Positions 7,764 to 15,028 of a stretch of DNA of 19,550 nt are shown here, one piece after another. Position numbers and translations under genes: made by a program. The notes below the pieces were generated by a model. That model searched no databases. It had not been told where the DNA came from and saw only the letters and a program-made list of their open reading frames with translations. Source of the DNA: Nitrospinota bacterium. Its GTDB lineage: Bacteria > Tectomicrobia > Entotheonellia > J063. How positions within the stretch are numbered: position 1 is the first letter of the stretch; every line of letters begins with the position of its first letter. The DNA lies in the NCBI GenBank assembly GCA_003696125.1, contig RFHZ01000234.1, positions 1-19,550 on the forward strand, given 5' to 3'.

Positions 7764-8399
7764 CTACTCCTCTGGCTTCTGGCCCGGAGGGGAGGCCCAC
7801 CAGAAATCATTGCCTTCCACCGGGTCATAGGGCCAGAGGCGTCCAAACTTCCGGATACGAGGGGCGCGATGGACTTCATCGCGATCGTGCATGAGACGAT
7901 CAAAGGTCATAAGGATTCCCAGCAGGGCTCCATGCTTGCGGATCGCCTGCCGGCTGTAAGCCGAGGTGGTGGGGTAGAGGGAGCTGCGGGGACCGTCGGC
8001 AGGGGAGATGACCTGCTGGAAGAAGCGGATATAACTGGTAAGTGCGGTACGGGCACCGATAAAATCGGCAGGCGTCCTGGTGGGTCTGGAGAGGGGACGT
8101 TGCGGCTGGCGGAGGGGATTGGCAAGGACCAGATCGGCCGTGATCCACCCCTGTTCCCCCTCTCCTGTTTCCACTCGGTACCAGCCTCTTTTTTTCTCCA
8201 GGGCGATCAGCCGTTCTCCTCGCAGTACAGTCTTCCGTACCGGGAAGTGGAGTCCAGGGCCGGCGCGCACATGAACCTCTGTACCCCAGACGGTGATCAC
8301 TTCTGCCGCGAGCACGGGAAGAGGGAAGACGAGTCCCCCCAGAAGGAGACCCAGCAGGAATTTGCGGCCGTAGCTAAGGGGAAAGAGAAACGCCTCCAT
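7764..8399 (-). CDS. Exported SH3b domain fused to a cysteine-less YidD-like domain
   Basis: The 211-residue protein starts with a Sec signal peptide (GRKFLLGLLLGGLVFPLPVLAA, about 11-32; AA before the probable cut). Residues 34-95 are a bacterial SH3 domain (VHVRAGPGLHFPVRKTVLRG, then GWYRVETGEGEQGWI). Residues about 120-200 match YidD/DUF37: YIRFFQQVISPADGP, YPTTSAYSRQAIRKHG and YDPVEGNDFWW. YidD proteins normally have the CRFxPTCSxYA motif; here both cysteines are replaced (SSLYPTTSAYS). ATG 8399 follows GGGAG and lies 25 nt after the trxB stop. An open frame continuing upstream to 8660 overlaps trxB and is not coding. A cell-envelope function is likely; YidD helps YidC-mediated insertion, but an exported form cannot do this from the cytoplasm. 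Confidence 0.72.
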   Translation of the reverse strand: MEAFLFPLSYGRKFLLGLLLGGLVFPLPVLAAEVITVWGTEVHVRAGPGLHFPVRKTVLRGERLIALEKKRGWYRVETGEGEQGWITADLVLANPLRQPQRPLSRPTRTPADFIGARTALTSYIRFFQQVISPADGPRSSLYPTTSAYSRQAIRKHGALLGILMTFDRLMHDRDEVHRAPRIRKFGRLWPYDPVEGNDFWWASPPGQKPEE

Positions 8400-8424
8400 C
8401 TTTTCTCCCGATGCAGGTAAAGGC

Positions 8425-9348
8425 TCAGTCTTCCAATTCCCTGATGAACTTCTCCGCTTCCATCGCCGCCGCACACCCGGTTCCGGCCGCAGTAATCGCC
8501 TGCCGGAAGATCGGGTCTTGCACATCACCACCGGCAAAGACACCTGGTACGCTGGTATGCTGGCGTCGATCGGTGACGATGTAGCCGTGCTCATCGAGCT
8601 CGAGCTGGCCTTCAAACAGCTTGGTGTTCGGGACGTGTCCGATGGCGATGAAGAACCCATCCACGGCCAGGGTCGATTCTTCCCCGCTCTTCACGTTTTT
8701 TAAACGCAGTCCCTGTACCCCCTTCCCCTCTTCACCCAGGACCTCGGTGACGATCGTATCCCAGATAAAGGTGATCTTTTCGTTTTTCATGGCCCGGGAC
8801 TGCATGATCTGGCTGGCCCGTAGCTTGTCTCGCCGGTGGATGATGTAGACCTTTTGGGCAAAGCGGGTGAGGAATATCCCCTCCTCCATGGCGCTATCCC
8901 CTCCCCCCACCACGGCGACCACCCGATCCTTATAGAAGAAGCCGTCACAGGTGGCACAGGTAGAGACACCCCGTCCAAAGAACTCCGCCTCTCCCGGGAT
9001 GTTGAGCAGGCGGGGAGAGGAGCCGGTGGTGATGATCAAGGCCTTGGCTTCATAGGTCGTGCTCTGGGTTTTGAGCCAGAAGGGGTGACGGGAGAGATTG
9101 ACCTCTTCCACAAGATCGTATTCCACCCGCGCACCGAAGCGCTCCGCCTGCTGTCGCATCAGGTCCATGAGCTCCTGCCCGCCCAGCCCTTGGGGAAAGC
9201 CGGGGAAGTTCTCGATTTCGCTGGTCAGGGAGAGCTGGCCTCCCAGGGTATTGCCGGTGATGACCAGGGGAGAGAGTTCTGCGCGTGCTGCGTACAGCGC
9301 AGCGGTAAATCCGGCCGGGCCTGAGCCGATAATGATAACATTTTCCAT
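8425..9348 (-). CDS. trxB: Thioredoxin reductase
   Basis: The 307-residue protein is a full-length low-molecular-weight TrxR. The FAD-binding motif GSGPAG is at 8-13, the redox-active CATC at 131-134 (CATCDGFF), the NADPH-binding VGGGDSAMEE at 147-156, and the C-terminal FAD motif VPGVFAGGDVQD precedes RQAITAAGTGCAAAMEAE. It transfers electrons from NADPH through FAD to thioredoxin in the cytosol. AAGGAG lies 8 nt before ATG 9348. It is the first gene of a four-gene minus-strand operon leading into the second OFOR. Some TrxR-like flavoproteins use ferredoxin or F420 instead of NADPH; nothing visible here argues for that. Confidence 0.93.
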   Translation of the reverse strand: MENVIIIGSGPAGFTAALYAARAELSPLVITGNTLGGQLSLTSEIENFPGFPQGLGGQELMDLMRQQAERFGARVEYDLVEEVNLSRHPFWLKTQSTTYEAKALIITTGSSPRLLNIPGEAEFFGRGVSTCATCDGFFYKDRVVAVVGGGDSAMEEGIFLTRFAQKVYIIHRRDKLRASQIMQSRAMKNEKITFIWDTIVTEVLGEEGKGVQGLRLKNVKSGEESTLAVDGFFIAIGHVPNTKLFEGQLELDEHGYIVTDRRQHTSVPGVFAGGDVQDPIFRQAITAAGTGCAAAMEAEKFIRELED

Positions 9349-9563
9349 GTCTTTTCTCCTTAGGTTCTGTGTCGATCTATACTCTCGAGAGAGACCGTGC
9401 GGTTATGGGGCACACTCGACTCTGTTTTGCTGCTTGTCACTGGGCTCGACTCTGGTATAGAGTAGAGGGAATTCTCTCCAAAAAGATCGGTCATGGTTAC
9501 TAACATAGTTTGGTATACGGGGAGGGATTTGTCAAGGTGAGAGAAGGGAAAGGGGAGAGGGAA
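9349..9563. promoter_or_regulatory. Divergent promoter region between trxB and the TatD-family gene
   Basis: A plus-strand promoter candidate is TTGTCA (9434-9439), a 16-bp spacer and TATAGA (9456-9461), for the TatD-family gene. The 10-mer CTCGACTCTG occurs twice in direct orientation (9415-9424 and 9445-9454), 30 bp apart and straddling that promoter. A 10-bp palindrome, CTCTCGAGAG, is at 9382-9391, between the repeats and trxB. I could not place a good trxB promoter on the minus strand. Confidence 0.4.
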
Positions 9564-10349
9564 GTGCGAGCCATCGATGCTCACCTGCATCTGGACCGGA
9601 TCGATCCGGCCCATCGACAGCGCTTTATGAAACGGTTGCGTGAGGATGGAATAGAAAGAGTCGTTGCCGTGGCCACAGATGAGCGCTCATGTCATGAGCT
9701 CCTTGCCCTGCAAGCTCAATACCCAGGCCGGGTAGCCATTGCCCTGGGTTATCATCCCGAGCAGCCGTGGGATGAGGGAGAGGTGAAGAGGGTTCTGCAC
9801 CTGATCCGGACGCATCGCCAGGAGATTGTGGCCATCGCAGAGGTGGGGTTACCCTACTATTCCCTGCCAGAGGAAGAGCGCCAAAGGGGAAAGGGTGTCC
9901 AGTTTCTGGAAAGGGTGGAGCCGTTTGTGACCCTGGCCAGGGAGTTGGACCTGCCTTTGGTCCTGCATGCGGTTCATGAATCGACCGCACCGATGCTGCA
10001 GTTGTTGCGCCGTTATGGGATACGGAGAGCCCATTTTCACTGGCTGAAGGCGCCTTTGGCAGTGGTCAGACAGCTGGTGGAGACCGGGTACTATGTCTCG
10101 GTAACCCCGGAAGTCTGTTATCAAACCCGGGATCAGGAACTGGTGCGCCAGGTGCCTAAGCACTTGCTGCTGGTAGAGACCGATGCTCCCTGGCCCTATC
10201 CTCGACTGTTTCCCCGGCAACCGACCGAACCGAAGATGGTGTGGGCCGCGATCAGGATGATCGCCCGGCTCTGGGGCTGGGATGAGGAGGCCACGGCCAG
10301 ACAACTCTACGCCAATACGTCTCACTGTTACCCCCAGGGGAATGGATGA
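9564..10349 (+). CDS. TatD-family metal-dependent hydrolase
   Basis: With a GTG start at 9564 the protein has 261 residues and begins VRAIDAHLHLDR, the usual TatD N-terminus with the HxH metal site (His7, His9). The other metal ligands follow in order: Glu93 (AIAEVGLPYY), His135 (LVLHAVHE), His157 or His159 (AHFHWLK) and Asp207 (LLVETDAPWPYP). TatD proteins are TIM-barrel hydrolases, often nucleases acting on DNA or RNA 3' ends. I chose GTG 9564 because AGGGGAGAGGGAA precedes it and family members start at this point; GTG 9537 and TTG 9510 are in frame upstream. Some segments differ from standard TatD (GLPYYSLPEEE instead of GLDYY), so this may be a subfamily with another substrate. Confidence 0.85.
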   Translation: MRAIDAHLHLDRIDPAHRQRFMKRLREDGIERVVAVATDERSCHELLALQAQYPGRVAIALGYHPEQPWDEGEVKRVLHLIRTHRQEIVAIAEVGLPYYSLPEEERQRGKGVQFLERVEPFVTLARELDLPLVLHAVHESTAPMLQLLRRYGIRRAHFHWLKAPLAVVRQLVETGYYVSVTPEVCYQTRDQELVRQVPKHLLLVETDAPWPYPRLFPRQPTEPKMVWAAIRMIARLWGWDEEATARQLYANTSHCYPQGNG

Positions 10350-10357
10350 GCCTGGGG
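10332..10357 (+). terminator. Possible weak terminator at the TatD-family stop
   Basis: CCCCAGG (10332-10338) pairs perfectly with CCTGGGG (10351-10357) across a 12-nt loop that contains the stop codon. Only ATTT follows, so termination efficiency is doubtful. Confidence 0.3.
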
Positions 10358-10401
10358 ATTTGCAACCGGACCGTTGATCGCAGAGGGGTCAGAGAAAACG
10401 G

Positions 10402-10430
10402 TTGACAGACGGTCTGTTCCAGTGTATCTA
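10402..10430 (+). promoter_or_regulatory. Promoter with an overlapping palindrome, upstream of the FmdB-type gene
   Basis: A perfect -35 box, TTGACA (10402-10407), is followed at 17 bp by TATCTA (10425-10430), a weak -10. The 13-bp palindrome ACAGAC-G-GTCTGT (10405-10417) overlaps the -35 box and spacer, so a bound protein would block RNA polymerase. It would drive the FmdB-type gene and the small membrane protein gene, with a leader of about 125 nt. Confidence 0.5.
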
Positions 10431-10560
10431 TAAGTACAGAGTGGAGGGCAAGCTTTCTCCTTGTTATCGCTATCCTAGAGAAGAGTATTGGCCGGGCTTG
10501 CCCTCTGGCGAACCTGGAATCAGGGTCTCAGCTATCAGGAGAAGCGAAAGGAGGAGGCCT

Positions 10561-10725
10561 ATGCCGAGTTATGAATTTGAATGTGTGGATTGCAAAAAGA
10601 GCTTTGCCGTTGTACTCTCCATCAAAGAGCGGGAAAAAGGGGGAGTGCAGTGTCCACACTGCTCGGGGAAAAACGTTAAACCTCTGATTACGCCATTCCA
10701 GGTCAAAACGTCGAAGAAGAGCTGA
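10561..10725 (+). CDS. FmdB-type zinc-ribbon protein
   Basis: This 54-residue protein begins MPSYEFECVDCKKSF and has two CxxC pairs, Cys8/Cys11 and Cys32/Cys35 (CPHC). This is the FmdB_reg/CxxC_CXXC_SSSS zinc-ribbon family, small cytosolic proteins first linked to regulation of formamidase but mostly of unknown role. Family members usually start MPxYxYxC, which fixes the ATG; AGGAGG lies about 5 nt upstream. The C-terminus is short and basic. It is followed after 28 nt by a small membrane protein gene and shares its promoter. Confidence 0.85.
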   Translation: MPSYEFECVDCKKSFAVVLSIKEREKGGVQCPHCSGKNVKPLITPFQVKTSKKS

Positions 10726-10753
10726 TGGCGTCCTTTGGAGAGAGGGGAGACCT

Positions 10754-10960
10754 ATGGGGGCATTGAGTGGGTTACGGTGGTTACTTTTTTTGAACATTCT
10801 GGTAGGCCTCTGGCTGATCATATCCGGATTTGCCTCTTCCCTGCCGGAGGGGATTCGAGCGAAGATCGGTATGCTTCAACCCAAAGATTCACCGGTGCGG
10901 TGGAATATCATCGCTGCCGGAGTGGCGGTCGTCATCTTCTCCTTTATCGCCATTCTCTAG
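10754..10960 (+). CDS. Small membrane protein with two predicted helices
   Basis: I do not recognise a family. The 68-residue product has two hydrophobic segments: LRWLLFLNILVGLWLIISGF (about 7-26) and WNIIAAGVAVVIFSFIAIL (about 50-68). They are joined by a polar loop (PEGIRAKIGMLQPKDSPVR). The protein ends directly after the second segment. GAGAGGGGAG precedes ATG 10754 at normal spacing, and codon use resembles the neighbours, so it is probably real. It follows the FmdB-type gene in the same orientation and likely lies on the same transcript. Confidence 0.65.
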   Translation: MGALSGLRWLLFLNILVGLWLIISGFASSLPEGIRAKIGMLQPKDSPVRWNIIAAGVAVVIFSFIAIL

Positions 10961-11310
10961 AACCGCCGGGCAAGACGCTGTTTTCTCAAAAGAGTCTCAT
11001 GCCGGTCATCTGAGTATCAGACCGATTCGGATAGGGGAAACGACCGCTGGGGAGGGGTTACTCTTTCTAAGACCGCTAAAGGAGTGGCCTGGGAAGGAGG
11101 AGCTCTGTCCAGCGGTTGCGAGTCTAACCTCTCTTGGTCCATGTATGGGCAAGGCCGGTGGCGACTCATCTGTACCATTCTTGTTCTTCCTCCAGTAGCG
11201 GCTATCCGAAGCAGCACCCCCTTCTCTTTTTCCCTGAACCTCGCCGATCCGGCCGATACGCGGTCATACCTTTACCGTTCTCTGCAGGGGACGAATAGAG
11301 GAGGCGAGAG
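10961..11310. other. Leader/intergenic region before the solute-binding protein gene, with a possible structured RNA
   Basis: These 350 bp contain no convincing gene. ACCGCTGG (11043-11050) and CCAGCGGT (11109-11116) form an 8-bp perfect inverted repeat enclosing a second stem (ACTCTTT with AAAGGAGT, one bulge). A further pairing, GAGTC with GACTC, is possible between about 11120 and 11166. I do not recognise a known riboswitch consensus, T-box or tRNA. No clear sigma-70 promoter is visible. The open frames crossing it lack ribosome-binding sites and protein-like composition. Confidence 0.4.
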
Positions 11311-12951
11311 ATGAAGAGAAACGATTACCTGGGGAAAGGAATGACGAGACGGGCCTTCTTAAAGGGGATAGGAGGGGGAAGCCTGGTCATTACCCTCACC
11401 TCTTTCTCCGCTCGGAAGGCCTCCGGTGCGGTGAAACAGGACCTTGTCGTCGCTTACGATGCCTCTGATGCGCTGGGATGGGACCCGATGTCGCAGGCGC
11501 TTCCCACGCCAGACAAGACCATTGCCGCTTCGCTGTACAACGGACTGCTGAAGTGGCCGGATGGGGTCGCCGATCTGACGAAACTCGAGCCGGATCTGGC
11601 CGAATCCTGGGAGGTGTCAGGCGATGGCCTGCAGTGGACCTTCAAGCTGAGGGAGGGGGTGAGGTGGCACACCGTGTTCGGGGTAGACTTCGGAGAGTTT
11701 ACGGCCGAAGATGCTGCCTACTCGCTGACCAGAGCCGCCGATCCCAAGCGATCCGCCTTTGCCGGAGACTTTTCTGTCTTCCGGAAATTCGAGGCGACAG
11801 ACCGGTACACCTTACGGGTTACCCTTGCCTATCCGGTTTCTCCTGCGACGGTAAAGGGATTGCTGACAGACTACCACGGAGGCCAGATCCTTTGCAAGAA
11901 AGCGCTCGAGAAGTATGGAGATGCCTATCCCCTGCACCCGGTGGGGACCGGACCCTTCAAATTCCAGGAATATTCCCCCAACGAGAGTTCGACATGGCTA
12001 CCGCATGAGCGCTACTTCCGGGGTAAGCCGCATCTCTCCAGCTACCAGATGCGCTATATGGCTGATCTCAGCAGCAGGGAGCTGGCTTTCCGGAAGGGAG
12101 ATGTCCAGTTGATCGAGGGGGTCCGGGAACAGCATTGGGTCGATAAGATGCGGGCCCAGAAGGACACGGAGACCCTGGTTTTCGGTCCCGGCGAGCTGGT
12201 GCAACTCCATCTCAACATGACGCGTAAGCCCTTTGATGATATCAGGGTGAGAAAGGCGGTGTTTTACGCCATTGATCGTGATGGCCTCATTCGATTCATC
12301 GGCAAGGATACGACGGAACGAGAGGTGACCGCCTTGCAGAAGCACTACCTGGGGGCGCTTACAGAGGAAGAATTACCCAAGGAACTGCTCTACGATTATG
12401 ACCCGGACAAGGCCAAAGACCTGCTGGCACAAGCCGGGTACCCCAAGGGATTCGATGTGGAGATGGTGATCACCGAGCGGGCGTCTTACCGGAGGGCCAT
12501 GGTGGCTGTGCAGGAGATGTTGCGCAAGGTGGGTATCCGACTCAAGCTGAACGTGATCACCCATCCCGCCTACCACTCCCAGATCAGAAAAGACGTCAAT
12601 CCCATGGTGCTCTACATCTGTACCCGTTTCCCTACCGGTGATCAGATGCTCACCCAGTTCTTCCACTCCAGATCCATTGTGGGCACCCCTACCGGGGTGA
12701 CAAACTTCTCGCACTATACGGCCATTGACGAGCTGCTGGATAAGGCACGGCAGGAGACGGACCCTGCGGTGCAGGTCAAACTGTGGAAAGAGGCCCAGTT
12801 GCGTATCCTGGAGGATGCTGTCGCCTATCCGCTCTATACGCTGAAGTTTGCCTTTGCCAAGAAACCGTGGCTCGATATCGGATATGAGCTGCAATCGACC
12901 ATGCATTTAGGGGTACCGATCAGAAAAGACGCGAAAATCCTGGAACATTAG
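11311..12951 (+). CDS. Family 5 (peptide/nickel-type) ABC solute-binding protein, Tat-exported
   Basis: The 546-residue protein starts with a twin-arginine signal: TRRAFLKG (12-19), a hydrophobic core (GGSLVITLTSFSA) and ASGA near residue 40. The mature part is an SBP_bac_5 protein: AASLYNGLLKW, LAESWEVSGDGLQWTFKLREGVRW, FTAEDAAYSLTRA, HPVGTGPFKFQEYSPNESSTW, FDDIRVRKAVFYAIDRDGLI and PDKAKDLLAQAGYPKGFDVEM. It binds oligopeptides, opines, metal chelates or similar solutes outside the membrane and delivers them to the permeases encoded next. Tat export means it folds in the cytoplasm first. ATG 11311 follows GAGGAGGCGAG. The ligand cannot be inferred by eye. Confidence 0.93.
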   Translation: MKRNDYLGKGMTRRAFLKGIGGGSLVITLTSFSARKASGAVKQDLVVAYDASDALGWDPMSQALPTPDKTIAASLYNGLLKWPDGVADLTKLEPDLAESWEVSGDGLQWTFKLREGVRWHTVFGVDFGEFTAEDAAYSLTRAADPKRSAFAGDFSVFRKFEATDRYTLRVTLAYPVSPATVKGLLTDYHGGQILCKKALEKYGDAYPLHPVGTGPFKFQEYSPNESSTWLPHERYFRGKPHLSSYQMRYMADLSSRELAFRKGDVQLIEGVREQHWVDKMRAQKDTETLVFGPGELVQLHLNMTRKPFDDIRVRKAVFYAIDRDGLIRFIGKDTTEREVTALQKHYLGALTEEELPKELLYDYDPDKAKDLLAQAGYPKGFDVEMVITERASYRRAMVAVQEMLRKVGIRLKLNVITHPAYHSQIRKDVNPMVLYICTRFPTGDQMLTQFFHSRSIVGTPTGVTNFSHYTAIDELLDKARQETDPAVQVKLWKEAQLRILEDAVAYPLYTLKFAFAKKPWLDIGYELQSTMHLGVPIRKDAKILEH

Positions 12952-13047
12952 TCTTACCCCTCTTTTAGGAAGCAAGACGGGGAGTCGGGCAGCAGTAGCT
13001 TAAGGGGGCGGGCAGGAACCTCCCCTGGCAGAGATGGAGAGACCGAA

Positions 13048-13989
13048 ATGATCAGGTACGCGGTAAGGAGGGTTCTGGTAGCCATTCCCACGATTTTTAT
13101 CGCCGTTACCATCATCTTCATCATGATGCGGGTGATTCCGGGAGATCCTGCCACCGCCGCCCTGGGTAATTATGCCTCTGAGAGCGCCATCCAGGCTTTA
13201 AAGGAGCGGATGGGACTCAACCGTCCCCTCTATCTCCAATACCTGGATTACCTGGGAGGGCTCCTCCGTGGCGATCTGGGGAAGTCCTTTGTCAACGGGA
13301 ACCCGGTCGCCCCTCTGATCCGCAAATCCTTGCCTTATACCGTCGATCTCGCCCTCGGCGGGATCCTTATCGGGGTGATCCTGGGGATTCCCCTGGGGGT
13401 CATCACGGCCATCAAGAGGAACAGGATGGTCGATTACATCGGGCGGACCCTTTCCCTGGCCGGACTTTCCTTCCCGGAGTTTTATCTGGGGCTTTTGTTG
13501 ATCCTGGTCTTTTCCGTCTATCTGGATCTCTTCCCTTCCATCGGAGGAGGAGACCTGACAGACATCGGCGACCGGCTGTACCACCTGGCCCTGCCCGCAT
13601 TGACCCTGGGACTGATCATGACCGCCTATATCACGCGCATGACCCGGTCGGCGATGCTGGAGGTTATCCGGCAGGACTATGTCTCTACGGCCCGGGCCAA
13701 GGGGCTCAGCGAGATCAAAGTCGTAGGGAAACATGCCCTGAAGAACGCGTTGATCTCTGTCATTACCGTGATCGGTCTCTATGTGGGGATATTGATCGCG
13801 GGTTCGGTGATGTCAGAGATCGTGTTCAGCAGGCCGGGGCTGGGGAAACTGCTGATCGGTGCGATGAAAAATCGAGACTACAACATGATGCAGTCCATTC
13901 TCGTGATCATTACCAGCATCATCATTGTGGTCAACCTGCTTACAGACATCGCCTACAGTTTCTGCGATCCGAGGATACGCTACGACTAG
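13048..13989 (+). CDS. ABC transporter permease, DppB type
   Basis: The 313-residue protein has the typical DppB/OppB start (MIRYAVRRVLVAIPTIFIAVTII), the motif RVIPGDPA, and the periplasmic segment with GLNRPLYLQYLDYLGGLLRGDLG. Several further membrane segments follow. The cytoplasmic EAA loop is VSTARAKGLSEIKVVGKHALKNA. It forms the membrane channel with the DppC-type permease encoded 15 nt downstream. GGAGAG lies about 7 nt before ATG 13048. It follows the solute-binding protein gene by 96 bp, with no terminator between. Confidence 0.93.
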   Translation: MIRYAVRRVLVAIPTIFIAVTIIFIMMRVIPGDPATAALGNYASESAIQALKERMGLNRPLYLQYLDYLGGLLRGDLGKSFVNGNPVAPLIRKSLPYTVDLALGGILIGVILGIPLGVITAIKRNRMVDYIGRTLSLAGLSFPEFYLGLLLILVFSVYLDLFPSIGGGDLTDIGDRLYHLALPALTLGLIMTAYITRMTRSAMLEVIRQDYVSTARAKGLSEIKVVGKHALKNALISVITVIGLYVGILIAGSVMSEIVFSRPGLGKLLIGAMKNRDYNMMQSILVIITSIIIVVNLLTDIAYSFCDPRIRYD

Positions 13990-14004
13990 GAGGGGAAAGG
14001 CGGC

Positions 14005-14853
14005 ATGCCGGAGAGGATCACCCCGGCCCAGAGGATGTGGTGGACATTCAAGAGGAACAAGACCGCCCTGGTGGGGGCGGTAGGAGTATGCATCATTTTT
14101 GTGCTTGCAGCCGTAGGCCCGTTCTTCATGCCTTACGATCCTGTAGAGCAGCATCTCATGGACCAGTTGAAGCCTCCCTCCAGACAATACCTGTTTGGGA
14201 CAGATGTGTTCGGTCGCGACGTCCTCTCCAGGGTGGTGCTGGGGGCGCGGTTCTCTCTCATGGTCGGCCTCAGCTCGGTGATGATCGCGGTGGTGTTGGG
14301 GGTTCCTCTCGGGATTATCGCCGGGTATAAAGGGGGGACGATCGATACGGTGATTACCCGGGTGGTGGACATCTTGATGTCCTTTCCGGTGCTCATTTTG
14401 GGATTGATGATCAGAGCAGCCATAGGCGGGGGACTCACCGGGCTGGTGCTGGCCATCGGCATATCCATTACGCCTCGTTTTATCCGGCTGGCGCGTGGCC
14501 CGACCATCTCCATTCGGGAGAAGGAGTATGTAGAGGCGGCCAAGGCCATGGGGGTCAATGAGTTCAGGCTAATGTTCAGGCATATCCTGCCCAACGTCAT
14601 CAGCGATGTGGCGGTGATGTCAACCCTCTGGATCGCCCTGGCCATAAGGCTGGAGGCCAACCTGAGCTTTATCGGCATCGGGATCCCGCCGCCGACCCCT
14701 TCCTGGGGGGAGATGATCCGGAGCGGGGTGGACTTCCTGGTCAATGCCCCCTGGATCTCCTTTATTCCAGGGATGTTCATCCTTTTCACCGTCATGTCCT
14801 TCAACATGATCGGGGACGGGATTCGCGACATCATCGATCCCCGGCTGGATTAA
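14005..14853 (+). CDS. ABC transporter permease, DppC type
   Basis: The 282-residue protein has the DppC N-terminus: the cytoplasmic segment WWTFKRNKTALVGAVGV, the first helix, then FMPYDPVEQ and FGTDVFGRDVLSRVVLGARFSL. The EAA loop is EYVEAAKAMGVNEFRLMFRHILPN, and the C-terminus has FIGIGIPPPTPSWGEMI and DGIRDIIDPRLD. GAGGGGAAAGG precedes ATG 14005. It is the last gene of the transporter operon. No ABC ATPase gene (DppD/DppF) follows; the operon ends at the terminator near 14926-14963, so the ATPases must come from elsewhere. Confidence 0.93.
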   Translation: MPERITPAQRMWWTFKRNKTALVGAVGVCIIFVLAAVGPFFMPYDPVEQHLMDQLKPPSRQYLFGTDVFGRDVLSRVVLGARFSLMVGLSSVMIAVVLGVPLGIIAGYKGGTIDTVITRVVDILMSFPVLILGLMIRAAIGGGLTGLVLAIGISITPRFIRLARGPTISIREKEYVEAAKAMGVNEFRLMFRHILPNVISDVAVMSTLWIALAIRLEANLSFIGIGIPPPTPSWGEMIRSGVDFLVNAPWISFIPGMFILFTVMSFNMIGDGIRDIIDPRLD

Positions 14854-14858
14854 ACCGT

Positions 14859-14895
14859 TGGCAGGCGATCCCTGCCAGCGACAGGAAGGGATCGC
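14859..14895 (+). repeat. Overlapping alternative hairpins just after the DppC-type stop
   Basis: TGGCAGG (14859-14865) pairs with CCTGCCA (14871-14877) across a 5-nt loop. The overlapping arm GCGATCCCT (14865-14873) pairs equally perfectly with AGGGATCGC (14887-14895). The two stems share bases and cannot coexist. They lie 5 nt after the permease stop and could protect the 3' end or act with the downstream terminator. Confidence 0.5.
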
Positions 14896-14925
14896 TGATC
14901 GTTATGCCGAGACAAAGTCTATGTC

Positions 14926-14963
14926 CAGTCCCAGGGTCTCCAGGCCTTGGGGCTGTTTTTTTT
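14926..14963 (+). terminator. Rho-independent terminator of the transporter operon
   Basis: CAGTCCCA (14926-14933) pairs with TGGGGCTG (14948-14955), including one G-U pair, across a loop that can itself partly pair (CCAGG/CCTTGG). It is followed at once by eight T residues (14956-14963). This is a clear plus-strand terminator about 75 nt after the DppC-type stop. Confidence 0.8.
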
Positions 14964-15028
14964 GGCGGCAAGCTCTTTGCGGTCGAAGAGGTGACTCTGG
15001 CAGGATGAAGGGAGGAGAGGTTATCTGC

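Noticed and set aside
11043-11116. tRNA-like fold with an 8-bp acceptor-like stem (considered as tRNA-Sec)
   Set aside because: There is no T-arm GGTTCGA-type sequence, no D-arm pattern and no anticodon arm at the right place.
10735-11314. Several overlapping small open frames between the membrane protein and solute-binding protein genes
   Set aside because: They overlap the small membrane protein gene in another frame or lack ribosome-binding sites, and their sequences are low-information.
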